Shown one piece after another: positions 14,004 to 24,227 of a stretch of DNA of 25,506 nucleotides (within the stretch, counting starts at the first letter, position 1; the number at the start of each line of letters is the position of its first letter). Made by a program: the position numbers and the translations under genes. Source of the DNA: CAYRVX01 sp964642165 (lineage in GTDB: Bacteria > Planctomycetota > Phycisphaerae > SM23-33); the NCBI GenBank assembly GCA_964642165.1, contig CAZXOC010000079.1, forward strand, positions 1 through 25,506, read 5' to 3'. The notes beneath the pieces are model-generated. The model did no database searches. It worked only from the letters and a program-made list of their open reading frames with translations, and was not told the origin of the DNA.

Positions 14004-17000
14004 ATGGGACGATCCCTCCCCGTTCGACCGGGCTGGCTGGTCGGGGCGATCCTCGTCGCCTGCGGCACGTCGCTCGGTGCGGCCGGGGGGCCGGAGGCAC
14101 CCGCGAACCTGCGGTGCGAGTACCGCGTCGATCCGATCGGGATCGACGTGCGGGCGCCGCGCCTGTCCTGGTGGGTCCGCGACGGTAGGCGCGGGGCGCG
14201 GCAGGCGGCCTACCAGGTGCTCGTCGCGACGAGCCCGGCGAACCTGCGGCGAGGGCGGACGGTGGCCTGGGACAGCGGCCGCGTCGCCTCGGAGAAGTCC
14301 GTGCACGTCGTCTACGCCGGCAAGCCGCTTCGGTCCGGCCGGCGATACTGGTGGAAGGTCCGCACGTGGGACCGGGGCGGCTCGCCCTCGCCGTGGTCGC
14401 AGCCGGCGTTCTGGGAGACGGGCCTGCTGAGCCCCTCCGACTGGCAGGCCCGATGGATCACCATCGTCCACCCCGAGTCGGTCGAGAAGGAGCTGCCGCT
14501 TACGGGGGCCAAGTGGATCTGGCATGGCAGCGCGCGGCGGGACAACGCGCGGATCTGCGTGCGGAAGGCGTTCGACGTGCCGAGCAGGGCCGCCGTCGCC
14601 AAGGCCACCGCCTGGATGACCTGCGACAACGCCTTCACGCTGTACCTCAACGGCCGGAAGGTCGGCGGCAGCAACGACTGGGAGATCGCCCGGACCTACC
14701 AGGTCGCCGGCCTGCTGAGGGATGGCCGGAACATCCTGGCCGTCGAGGCCCGTAACGACGACGGCCCGTGCGGGCTGCTCGGCAAGCTGCGGATCGAGAC
14801 CCGCAGCGGCAAGGTGACCGATCTGCCCTCGGGAGCGGGCTGGCGGACGAGCGAGAAGGCGCAGGGCAACTGGAAGGCGGGCGAGGCCGGCGATTCGCCC
14901 TGGGCGAAGGCGGTCGTCGTCGCCGCGTACGGGGACGAGCCCTGGCACTACGTGACCGGCGCCGCCACGCCGCCGACGCGCCGGGCGCTGTGCTTCCGCA
15001 AGGAGTTCAGGCTCGCCGGGCGGGTCGCCCGCGCGCGGGCTTACGTGAGCGGCCTCGGGATCTACGAGCTGCGCCTCAACGGGAAGCGCGTGGGGAAGGA
15101 CGTCTTCGCCCCCGGCTGGACGTACTACGACCGGCGCGTGCAGTACCAGACGTACGACGTCACCGAGTTGGTGAAGCCGGGGGCCAACGCCATCGGCGCC
15201 ACGGTGGGCAGCGGCTGGTGGAACGGGATGCACGGCCGGGGGCGCGAGAAACCGCGCCTGATCTGCCAGCTCGTCGTCGAGCTGGCGGACGGCAAGGTCG
15301 TTCGGATCGTCACGGACGCCACGTGGAAGGCGCACGTCTCGCCGGTCCTGGAGGACTCCTTCTATCACGGCGAGACGTACGACGCGCGGCTGGAGCAGGC
15401 CGGCTGGGATGCCCCCGGCTTCCGCGAGGCGTCCTGGCGGCCGGTGGAGGTGCTGGACGAAAAGCCCGGGCGCCTCGTCGCCCAGCAGGCACCGACGATG
15501 CAGGTGACTGCCGAGCTGCCGGCCGTCGAGGTCGCCGAGCCGACCAAGGGCGCCTTCGTCTACGACTTCGGCCAGAACGCCTCCGGGCGGTGCCGGCTGA
15601 CGGTCCGACGCGCCAGGCCCGGCGCCAGGATCACCCTCCGCCACGCCGAGGTGCTCAAGGGACCGCTCGCCCAGCACGCCGGGAGCAGCGACGGGACGAT
15701 CTACACCGCCAACTACCGTTCGGCCCGGGCCACCGACGTCTACCTCTGCAAGGGCGAGCCGGTCGAGGTCTGGGAGCCGCGCTTCACGTACCGGGGCTTC
15801 CGCTACGCGGAGCTGACGGGCTATCCCGGCCGGCCGCCGAAGGACGCGCTGGTCCACCGCGTGCTGCACTCGGCCGCGCCGGCGGCGGGGACGTTCGCCT
15901 GCTCCAGCGAGGTCCTCACCCGCTTCTGGCGCAACGTCACGTGGACGCAGCGCTCGAACCTGCACAGCGTGCCGACCGACTGCCCGCAGCGCGACGAGCG
16001 CTTCGGCTGGACCGGCGACGCCCAGCTCTTCGCCGCCACGTCGTGCTGGAACATGGACATGGCCGCGTTCTACACGAAGTGGCTGGGCGACATGATCTCG
16101 GGCGGCAACCGCGGCGGGGTGGTGCAGGGATGGGGCCCGGCCTGGGTGGACGCGACCACCATCCTGCCCTGGACGATGTACCGCTTCTACGGCGACCGGC
16201 GGATCCTCCGGGAGTGCTACCCGCGGATGGTCGCGCTCGTCGAGGGACGGCGCAAGCGCTCCAGGGACCACATCTACGTCGAGCAGGCCTTCGGCGACTG
16301 GATCGCCGTCGTCAAGAGCCCGACGGAGCCGATCTGCTCGGCGTACCACTACCACTCCGTGAAGCTGCTGGGGCAGATGGCCGCCGCGCTCGGAAGGGCC
16401 GACGACGCGAGGAAGTACGCCGACCTCGCCGCGAAGATCGCCGCGGCCTTCGACGCCACGTATCGAAGCAAGGCCCACAACACCTATCCCGGCGGGACGC
16501 AGGCGTCGATGGTCCTGCCGCTGCGGTTCGGCCTCGTGCCGAAGGAGCACCGACAAGCCGTCCTCGCCAACCTGGTGGCCGACATCCGGAAGCGCGGCGG
16601 GCACCTCTCGACGGGGACGGTCGCCTCGGCGTACCTGCTGCCCGTCCTGACGGACGCCGGCGAGCACGAGGCGGCCTACCGCCTGGCGAGCCGGACGACC
16701 CGGCCGTCCTGGGGCTACATGGTCCGGGCCGGCGCGACGACCGTCTGGGAGCTGTGGAACAGCGACGCCGCCGGGCCGCTGATGAACTCGCGGAACCACT
16801 TCGCCCTCGGGGCGGTGGGGCAGTGGTATTTCGAGGCGCTGGCGGGGATCAGCCCCGACATCAGGCAGCCGGGCTTCCAGCACGTCGTCATCCGCCCGCG
16901 CCCCGCCGGAGACCTGACCTGGGCCCGCGCGGAATATCCCTCGATGTACGGCGTGATCCGAAGCGCCTGGAGGATCGAGGGCGGCCGCTTCACGCTCGAC

Positions 17001-17180
17001 CTCACCATCCCCGCCAACGCGACGGCGACCGTATACGTACCAACCAGGGAGCCCGCAGCCGTCGTGGAAGGCGGCCGGCCCGCCGCGAAGGCACGGGGCG
17101 TCATGCCCCTCCGCGCCGAGCCGCACGCCGCCGTGTTCCAGGTGGGTGCGGGGACGTACCGCTTCTCGGCCCCGAGGTGA
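14004..17180 (+). CDS. Secreted GH78-type alpha-L-rhamnosidase
   Basis: The product is 1058 residues. It should release terminal alpha-L-rhamnose from pectic or other rhamnose-containing glycans by inversion, outside the cytoplasm. The signal sequence (WLVGAILVAC) has a possible lipobox at Cys20, so lipid anchoring is an alternative to cleavage after LGAAG. Domains: Ig-like N-terminus (about 31-140); an extra jelly-roll with GAKWIWHGSA and LYLNGRKVGG (about 165-320); the family N-domain with LYxLRLNGKRVG-like and YDVTELVKPGANAIG segments (about 325-480); the beta domain with FVYDFGQNASGRCRLTV (about 510-600); an (alpha/alpha)6 catalytic barrel (about 625-975); and a C-terminal beta domain. 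The general acid is Glu665 in CPQRDERFGWTGD, and the expected base is Glu916 in TVWELWNS. ATG 14004 is preferred over the adjacent GTG 14001 because AAAGGG is better spaced. An ankyrin gene follows after 22 nt. Confidence 0.95.
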   Translation: MGRSLPVRPGWLVGAILVACGTSLGAAGGPEAPANLRCEYRVDPIGIDVRAPRLSWWVRDGRRGARQAAYQVLVATSPANLRRGRTVAWDSGRVASEKSVHVVYAGKPLRSGRRYWWKVRTWDRGGSPSPWSQPAFWETGLLSPSDWQARWITIVHPESVEKELPLTGAKWIWHGSARRDNARICVRKAFDVPSRAAVAKATAWMTCDNAFTLYLNGRKVGGSNDWEIARTYQVAGLLRDGRNILAVEARNDDGPCGLLGKLRIETRSGKVTDLPSGAGWRTSEKAQGNWKAGEAGDSPWAKAVVVAAYGDEPWHYVTGAATPPTRRALCFRKEFRLAGRVARARAYVSGLGIYELRLNGKRVGKDVFAPGWTYYDRRVQYQTYDVTELVKPGANAIGATVGSGWWNGMHGRGREKPRLICQLVVELADGKVVRIVTDATWKAHVSPVLEDSFYHGETYDARLEQAGWDAPGFREASWRPVEVLDEKPGRLVAQQAPTMQVTAELPAVEVAEPTKGAFVYDFGQNASGRCRLTVRRARPGARITLRHAEVLKGPLAQHAGSSDGTIYTANYRSARATDVYLCKGEPVEVWEPRFTYRGFRYAELTGYPGRPPKDALVHRVLHSAAPAAGTFACSSEVLTRFWRNVTWTQRSNLHSVPTDCPQRDERFGWTGDAQLFAATSCWNMDMAAFYTKWLGDMISGGNRGGVVQGWGPAWVDATTILPWTMYRFYGDRRILRECYPRMVALVEGRRKRSRDHIYVEQAFGDWIAVVKSPTEPICSAYHYHSVKLLGQMAAALGRADDARKYADLAAKIAAAFDATYRSKAHNTYPGGTQASMVLPLRFGLVPKEHRQAVLANLVADIRKRGGHLSTGTVASAYLLPVLTDAGEHEAAYRLASRTTRPSWGYMVRAGATTVWELWNSDAAGPLMNSRNHFALGAVGQWYFEALAGISPDIRQPGFQHVVIRPRPAGDLTWARAEYPSMYGVIRSAWRIEGGRFTLDLTIPANATATVYVPTREPAAVVEGGRPAAKARGVMPLRAEPHAAVFQVGAGTYRFSAPR

Positions 17181-17202
17181 GCCCCGCACCGCGAGGTATG
17201 GC

Positions 17203-18450
17203 ATGGCTGACGACGGACAACGGCCGCAGGCCCGCTCCGCCGCGCTCGTCGCGGCCGCGATCCTGCTGCTCCTGAACCTGCTGGCGCTGGGGATCGCCGC
17301 GGCGGTCCTGACGTGGCTGAACGCCGAGATGCGCCAGACCGGCGAGCGATGGGGACTGATCGGCATCCTCCTGGTCGGGGCGGCTGCGGCGGGCGTGACG
17401 TTCCTGCTGCTTGTCGGGGCGATCCTCCTGGTGGCGCTGGCGCGGCGCAGGCTGGGGTGGGCCTGGCGGGCGGCCCTGCTCGCGCCCGCCGCGGCGGCCC
17501 TGGCGGCCGACCTGTTCGCCGTCGGATTCGTGCTCCGTGAGCCGGCGCGGCACGAGGAGCGGTTCAAGCAAAGCCACCCGATGTACACGTCCGGCCTGCA
17601 CGACGCGCTCCAGGCCGGCGACGTCGACGGCGTCCGCGCGGTCCTGGATACAGAACCGCAGGCCTTGTGGTGGACCGGCTACGACGGCCGTGACGCCCTC
17701 CTGATCGCCGTCTGCCGCGGGGACGCCGCCATGGTGAAGCTCCTCCTCGACCGCGGCGCGAATCCCAGCAACAGCCACGACCATGCCGGCAAGTGCGCCC
17801 TGCACTACGCCGCCGAGGGCGGTGGCGTGGAGGTGGCCCGGCTCCTGCTCGACGCCGGTGCGCGCGTCAACGAGGAGGACGACGGCCGCAGAACTCCCCT
17901 CGCCTATGCCCGGGCCTCGGGCTCGGCGGCGATGGTGAAGCTGCTGCAGTCTCGCGGCGGCGCCGCGGCGAACCTCGAGGCCGAGGCGATCCGGGCGGTC
18001 GAGGCCGGCGACAGGAAGCGCGTCGCGCAGCTCCTCGACCGGGGCGTGAGCGTCCAGGCGAAGGTGCCCAACGGGAAGACGCTGCTGCACTTCGCCGCCG
18101 AGAAGGGCGACGTCGAGATGGCCCGCCTGCTCCTGGAGCGCGGGGCGAAGCTGGAGGCCCCGGCCGGGATCGGCACGCCCCTGCACTGCGCCGCCAACGA
18201 CGGCCGCGCCGACATGGTGCGCTTGCTCCTCTCGAAGGGAGCGAACCCGAACGCCGGGGAGTCCCGCGGCGTGACGCCGCTGTGGTGGGCCGCCCAGGAA
18301 GGGCACGTTGAGGCCGTCCGGGCGCTGCTGGAAGGGGGCGCCGATCCCAACATCCGCCGCCGCGACGGCAGCAGCCCGCTGGAGATCGCCACCGAGTCGG
18401 GGCACCCCCAGGTCGCGGAGCTGCTCCGCAAGCACGCCGCCGACGAGTAG
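17203..18450 (+). CDS. Membrane-anchored ankyrin-repeat protein
   Basis: The product is 415 residues. Three hydrophobic segments occupy about 12-40, 48-80 and 86-110 (AALVAAAILLLLNLLALG, WGLIGILLVGAAAAG, WRAALLAPAAAALAAD). From about residue 130 to the end there are eight or nine ankyrin repeats. Clear examples are LHYAAEGGGVEVARLLLDAG, LHFAAEKGDVEMARLLLERG and LWWAAQEGHVEAVRALLEGG. Ankyrin arrays bind proteins, so an anchored interaction module is inferred. The ATG at 17203 follows GAGGT six nt upstream; the frame is open further upstream, but only over the rhamnosidase end. The 22-nt gap to the rhamnosidase stop suggests one operon, an unusual pairing. No enzymatic domain is visible. Confidence 0.9.
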   Translation: MADDGQRPQARSAALVAAAILLLLNLLALGIAAAVLTWLNAEMRQTGERWGLIGILLVGAAAAGVTFLLLVGAILLVALARRRLGWAWRAALLAPAAAALAADLFAVGFVLREPARHEERFKQSHPMYTSGLHDALQAGDVDGVRAVLDTEPQALWWTGYDGRDALLIAVCRGDAAMVKLLLDRGANPSNSHDHAGKCALHYAAEGGGVEVARLLLDAGARVNEEDDGRRTPLAYARASGSAAMVKLLQSRGGAAANLEAEAIRAVEAGDRKRVAQLLDRGVSVQAKVPNGKTLLHFAAEKGDVEMARLLLERGAKLEAPAGIGTPLHCAANDGRADMVRLLLSKGANPNAGESRGVTPLWWAAQEGHVEAVRALLEGGADPNIRRRDGSSPLEIATESGHPQVAELLRKHAADE

Positions 18451-18502
18451 CCCCGCCGCGGGCCGCAATGCCTTCCTCCTGCCTTGCTTCCTCCGGGCGG
18501 GC

Positions 18503-19750
18503 TCAAGCCGGCTTCCCGCTCGTCGCCCGCTCGCAGAGGAAGGCCCGCTGCTTCTGCCCGAGGCGGCCCCAGAGCACGGCGACGGGTCGGCGCCCCCGGC
18601 CGCGGAGCCGCCGCTGGAGCGCGTCGGTGTCCAGCTTGACGCCGCGGGGCTTGATCTCGACGCGCCCGGCGTCGAGCTTCCGCAGCGCGCGGGCGACCTC
18701 GCGCTCGCGCCCGGGCACGTCCGCGAGGACGCGGAAGCTGTGTGCCAGCGGCGTGTCGACCGGCGCGCCGCCGGAGAGCCACACCAGACCCGCCGCCAGG
18801 CGCCAGAGTCCCTCCGCCGCGGCGAGGTCGTCCACGGCCTGGGCGGCGATGAGGGCGGGGTCCGGCTCGATGAGCCACTCGCCGGGGGCGGCGATGTCCG
18901 CGTAGGGCGCCTCGCCGGCGGCCAGGCTGGCGACCCGGGGCCGGTCGATCTCGCCCCCGACGACGGTGGCCCTTCGCCGCGGCCGGTCGGATCCGACCGG
19001 CCCGGGCGTGCCCCACCACGCCAGAAGCTGTTTGCAGACGCCGCGCTCGGAGACGTACTCGAGCTCGTCGACGGGCAGGTCGGTCAGCTCCGTCCACTCG
19101 ATGGCCGGCGAGAGCTTCATCGCCCCGGCCCGCGTGCGGTTGGGCAGGGCCCGCAGGAAGGCCTCGCCGGGCGAGCCGTCGGACAGGTGCACGCTGCGTT
19201 TTCCCGCGGCGCGGCGGTCCGGGTCGACGTGCACGACGCCGGCGGCCGGCAGCTCGACGGCCGCCGCGTCGGCGACGTCGAAGCGGCAGCGTTCGGCCAC
19301 GCCGGCGGCCGCGGCGTTGTGACGGGCACACACGACGGCCTCCGGGGCGACGTCCACGCCCCGCACGCGCAGCTCGGCCCGCGCCATGCCGACGGCGTCG
19401 GCGCCCAGCCCGCAGCAGAGGTCGAGGATCTCGCCGTCCGCGCAGCCGACCTGGCGGGCCAGCTCGGCCAGACGCCCGCCCTTGTAGACGGCCAGGCGGA
19501 ACGAGCTGGCCTGCTGGAGCAGCGCGTCCGTGGCGAGCAGGCGCGCCGCCAGCTCCCCGGGGAAGCGCCCCGAGGCATGGGCCCGGTGACGCAGCCCGCG
19601 CAGCGTCTCGACGGCGGCCGCCTGGTCCGGCTCGCAGCGCTTGCGCAGCGCCACCACCGCACGCAGCGGGTCGCCGGGCAGTTCCATGGCCAGCAGCTCC
19701 TCCGCGGCCGGCGTGCGGAGAAACTCCAGTTGGTCGAGCGTCAGCGGCAT
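18503..19750 (-). CDS. Class I SAM-dependent methyltransferase with THUMP-like C-terminal domain
   Basis: The product is 415 residues. After a helical N-terminal region (1-100), the Rossmann methyltransferase core has motif I EILDLCCGLGADAV (Asp110), an acidic motif II (VRGVDVAP) and a catalytic-type VDPDRR at 176-180. This last motif is shared with a family of uncharacterised bacterial RNA-methyltransferase-like proteins. The C-terminal part (about 330-415) has VEIKPRGVKLDTDALQRRL, matching the THUMP-like domain that often ends these proteins and suggests an RNA substrate. It is cytoplasmic. ATG 19750 is taken as the start because conserved-looking sequence begins there; an in-frame TTG at 19786 is possible, and neither has a convincing Shine-Dalgarno. 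It converges on the ankyrin gene with 52 nt between stops and diverges from the GHL6-like gene. The substrate is not known. Confidence 0.85.
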   Translation of the reverse strand: MPLTLDQLEFLRTPAAEELLAMELPGDPLRAVVALRKRCEPDQAAAVETLRGLRHRAHASGRFPGELAARLLATDALLQQASSFRLAVYKGGRLAELARQVGCADGEILDLCCGLGADAVGMARAELRVRGVDVAPEAVVCARHNAAAAGVAERCRFDVADAAAVELPAAGVVHVDPDRRAAGKRSVHLSDGSPGEAFLRALPNRTRAGAMKLSPAIEWTELTDLPVDELEYVSERGVCKQLLAWWGTPGPVGSDRPRRRATVVGGEIDRPRVASLAAGEAPYADIAAPGEWLIEPDPALIAAQAVDDLAAAEGLWRLAAGLVWLSGGAPVDTPLAHSFRVLADVPGREREVARALRKLDAGRVEIKPRGVKLDTDALQRRLRGRGRRPVAVLWGRLGQKQRAFLCERATSGKPA

Positions 19751-19823
19751 CGCGGACAGTCTGTCATGCGTGCGGAGGTTCTGCAAGACGATGGCACGAG
19801 GCGGTCGGGGCGAGGCAAGGGGC

Positions 19824-19851
19824 TTGCATTTCGCGCCGCGGAAAATAGACT
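19824..19851 (+). promoter_or_regulatory. Possible sigma70-type promoter for the GHL6-like gene
   Basis: TTGCAT (19824-19829) and TAGACT (19846-19851) are separated by 16 nt in a locally AT-richer stretch (GGAAAATAGACTAGG). The start would be near 19858, about 39 nt before the ATG. Matches to consensus are 3 of 6 and 4 of 6. Confidence 0.3.
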
Positions 19852-19896
19852 AGGGTATCGTTGAGCCGCCTGCCCCCTTCGGAAGGACAACGAGCG

Positions 19897-21900
<2,004 letters not shown>

Positions 21901-21956
21901 GGATCCCGGGCCTCCCGTTCCCGGGCGTGCAGGCTGAGCAGGATGCAAGAATGGCG

Positions 21957-22000
21957 GAGCAGTGTATGGTTCTTCCCGCCGGGCGTGCCGAACACTGCTC
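21957..22000 (+). terminator. Long inverted repeat after the GHL6-like gene
   Basis: GAGCAGTGT (21957-21965) and ACACTGCTC (21992-22000) are perfect 9-nt inverted repeats around a 26-nt loop that itself contains CCC-GCC-GGG. It starts 57 nt after the stop codon. It could terminate the transcript or be the left end of the adjacent hairpin element; no T-tract follows. Confidence 0.35.
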
Positions 22001-22038
22001 TCGCCGCGGACGAGGCCTGGAAGGCCGGCAGGATTTGG

Positions 22039-22288
22039 CCGGCGGCGCGAGCCGCCGGTGGCCGGCGCCGGTAGTGGTCGAGCCCCGGCGGGGCGACAGG
22101 ATCTCTCGCAACGCGCATTCCTTCCGCCCCGTTGGGGCTGGCGCCTTGTTGGCGTCGTGTTCCGTGGGCTGACGCCCACGGCCGAATCCTCTCGCCCTTC
22201 CAGGGCGGACCGACGCTGCCTGCTCTGGGCTGACGAACGTTGTATCTCCCGGGCGGAACAGCGCCGGCCCCCCGCTTGCCCGCTGTTC
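22039..22288. repeat. Hairpin-rich non-coding element (six short perfect inverted repeats)
   Basis: No gene is visible in 21901-22464. Instead there are successive perfect hairpins: CCGGCGGC/GCCGCCGG with a GCGA tetraloop (22039-22058); GCCCC/GGGGC with loop GGC (22082-22094); GCCCC/GGGGC with loop GTT (22126-22138); CCGTGGGC/GCCCACGG with loop TGAC (22162-22181); CGCCCT/AGGGCG with loop TCC (22193-22207); and GAACAGCG/CGCTGTTC with a 17-nt loop (22256-22288). GGGCTGACG occurs twice (22167 and 22227). The pattern resembles interspersed palindromic repeats I associate with planctomycete genomes, but copies elsewhere cannot be checked here. From 22289 to 22464 I see only the palindrome GCCGTCGACGGC (22327-22338) and the ribosome-binding site of the next gene fragment. 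Confidence 0.6.
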
Positions 22289-22464
22289 GAGCATCCGTGC
22301 AGACAGCGTAGAGAGGCACTCCCCCTGCCGTCGACGGCGGGAGCCTCGCTCGCGAGCCCGGGGAGGCCTTCGTGGTGTTCAACCCGTGGGCGAGAGGCCT
22401 GTGCGTTTCCGCGACGCAGCCGGATGCGCAGCCGAGGCCCCCGCCGCCGACAAGGAGACAAGGC

Positions 22465-22837
22465 GTGAGCGCAGTTCGGAGCTGGACCTCCGCCTTCGCG
22501 GCAAGTGTTCTCGTTGCGGCGACCGCCGCGGCCCGGCCGCTGCCTGGATCCATGAAGACCCGGCCCGTCGGCGACGTCGCTGCCGGCGAGTGGCGCAACG
22601 CGACGGTCGACGGCAAGACGGTCGCCGTCGAGCTCGACATGGGCACGAAGCGGGTCAACTGGAACCACGCGAAGTGGGCCGTGCTGGACCTCGCCAGGCC
22701 GGCGGACCTCTCCGCGTGGGACGGCCTGCTGGTGACGGTGGTCTACAACGACGGCGGGCGTTACGTTCGGAGCCGCCGACGCGAAGGTCGGCAACGGCTA
22801 CCTGCTGTGCATGGGCTCGGCGGTGACGGAGCAATGA
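22465..22837 (+). pseudogene. Frameshifted fragment of a secreted protein
   Basis: A GTG at 22465 with AAGGAG seven nt upstream starts a signal peptide (SAFAASVLVAATAAARPLP). A beta-rich segment follows: AGEWRNATVDGKTVAVELD, then WAVLDLARPADLSAWDGLLV and VVYNDGG. This recalls the galactose-binding-like domains placed in front of secreted enzymes. Near 22757-22761 the sensible reading moves by one base. In the original frame it becomes arginine-rich (RYVRSRRREGRQR). In the next frame it continues VTFGAADAKVGNGYLLCMG and stops at 22837. Even when corrected the protein is only about 123 residues, so it is probably decayed or truncated; a sequencing error is also possible. In the unshifted frame the stop is at about 22872, overlapping the next gene. 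It precedes the FAD oxidoreductase gene by 31 nt. Confidence 0.55.
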
Positions 22838-22868
22838 ACGGCCCGCGGGCCGAGGGAGAGCGGCGAGC

Positions 22869-24227
22869 ATGAGCGACAAGATCACGCGGCGGGATGCGAT
22901 GCGGATCCTCGGTGCCTCGGGCGTCGCGGCGGGATTGAGCGGCGGGGCCTCCTCGGCCGCGCGGGGCGCCCCGGCGCCCGCGAGGGCGCCGGCGGACGCG
23001 TCGATGGTGCCGTCGGGCGGGGAAGCACCGCACGCGGCCCGGCTGACGGGCGGCAAGGTGATCCAGCCGCAGCGGGAGCTGGCCGTGCTGGACCGGGCGG
23101 ACGTGCTCGTGGTGGGCGGGGGCCCGGCGGGCGTGGCGGCGGCCATCGCCGCCGGGCGAGCCGGCGCGAAGGTCGTCCTCGTCGAGCGCTACGGGCACCT
23201 CGGCGGGCTCTGGACCGGCGGGCTGGTCGTCCTGGTGCTGGCCATGCACGCCAAGGGCGAGAAGGGCAAGCTCCTGGTCACCCGGGGCATCGGCAAGGAG
23301 ATGTGCGACCGCCTGGCGAAGATGGACCGCGCGATCATCGGCTGGCGGCCGGGCAGCGACCCCACCGTCGACGCCGAGGCCCTCAAGTACCTCATGGTCG
23401 AGATGGTCCTCGAGGCGGGCGTCAAGACGTACCTGCACTGCTGGGGCGTGGACGCGATCCTGGACGGCCAGGCCGTCCGCGGGGCGGTCTTCGAGAGCAA
23501 GTCCGGGCGGCAGGCGATCCTGGCGAACGTGGTGGTCGACGCGACGGGCGACGGCGACGTCTACGCCGCGGCCGGCTGCCCCTACCTCCACAAGAAGAAG
23601 CACCACATCGGGCTGGTCTGCCGGATCGGCGGGGTGCCGACGACGATGGGCCCCAAGCGCCCGCGAGGGCTCGGCGCGCGCACCCCGATCCCCGGCGTCC
23701 ACTGGGTGAACATGCACGGCCCGGACGCCGACGGGCTGGACGTGCGCGAGCTGAGCCGGCTGGAGCTGAGCCACCGGCGGGCGATCTGGCAGCAGGTCTC
23801 GCGCCTGCGCAAGACGCCGGGCTGCGAGGGCGTGTACCTGCTGGAGACGGCCCCGCAGCTCGGCGTGCGGATCACGCGGCTGCTGGCCGGGCTCAAGACG
23901 CTGCGGTACAAGGACATCGCCGCGGGGACGAGGTTCGCGGACGCCATCGGCGTGGGCGGCGCGGGCGGCGCGAAGCTCCCGCCGTGGCAGATCCCCTACG
24001 GCACGCTCGTCCCGCGGCGCGTCGAGAACATCCTGGCGGCGGGGCGCTGCATCGCCGCGGAGCGCAAGATGCTCTACCGCATGCGGCTGATCCCCACGTG
24101 CTTCGTGACGGGCCAGGCCGCGGGCGCCGCGGCGGCCATCGCCGCGCAGGACCGCTGCCCCGTGCGCGACGTCGAGATCCCGAAGCTCCAGAAGCTCCTT
24201 CGCGAGCAGGAGGCCTACCTTGGCTGA
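22869..24227 (+). CDS. Tat-exported FAD-dependent oxidoreductase
   Basis: The product is 452 residues. The N-terminus carries a twin-arginine signal (ITRRDAMRILGASGVAAGLSGG, Arg7-Arg8), so the folded flavoprotein should be exported. An alanine- and proline-rich linker runs to about 65. The dinucleotide-binding motif VVGGGPAGVAAAIAAGRAG has Gly83, Gly85 and Gly88, with the ribose-binding Glu107 in LVERYGHLGG. A second FAD contact is DATGDGDVYAAAG (about 227-239). The C-terminal cofactor-closing region is NILAAGRCIAAERKML followed by FVTGQAAGAAAAIA. This is the FAD_oxidored-type family, common in planctomycete sugar-utilisation loci, where the true substrates are mostly unknown. The ATG at 22869 has GGGAGAG upstream. 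It overlaps the SGNH hydrolase gene by 8 nt, so the two are probably translated together. Confidence 0.9.
   Translation: MSDKITRRDAMRILGASGVAAGLSGGASSAARGAPAPARAPADASMVPSGGEAPHAARLTGGKVIQPQRELAVLDRADVLVVGGGPAGVAAAIAAGRAGAKVVLVERYGHLGGLWTGGLVVLVLAMHAKGEKGKLLVTRGIGKEMCDRLAKMDRAIIGWRPGSDPTVDAEALKYLMVEMVLEAGVKTYLHCWGVDAILDGQAVRGAVFESKSGRQAILANVVVDATGDGDVYAAAGCPYLHKKKHHIGLVCRIGGVPTTMGPKRPRGLGARTPIPGVHWVNMHGPDADGLDVRELSRLELSHRRAIWQQVSRLRKTPGCEGVYLLETAPQLGVRITRLLAGLKTLRYKDIAAGTRFADAIGVGGAGGAKLPPWQIPYGTLVPRRVENILAAGRCIAAERKMLYRMRLIPTCFVTGQAAGAAAAIAAQDRCPVRDVEIPKLQKLLREQEAYLG

Noticed and set aside
14768..17275. Plus-strand open frame of 835 codons within the rhamnosidase in another frame
   Set aside because: The composition is arginine- and glycine-rich, as expected for an out-of-frame reading; the in-frame GH78 domains cover the same bases.
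13929..17588. Minus-strand open frame of 1219 codons opposite the rhamnosidase
   Set aside because: It is the antisense mirror of a clear GH78 gene in high-GC DNA and has no recognisable motif or ribosome-binding site.
18451..18502. Intrinsic terminator between the convergent ankyrin and methyltransferase genes
   Set aside because: No convincing stem with a T-tract could be found in the 52 nt.
22039..22288. CRISPR array
   Set aside because: The hairpins differ from one another in sequence and spacing and there are no regular direct repeats with spacers.
22372..22464. In-frame upstream extension of the secreted fragment
   Set aside because: It would put a non-hydrophobic proline-rich leader before the signal peptide, and the ribosome-binding site sits at the GTG at 22465.
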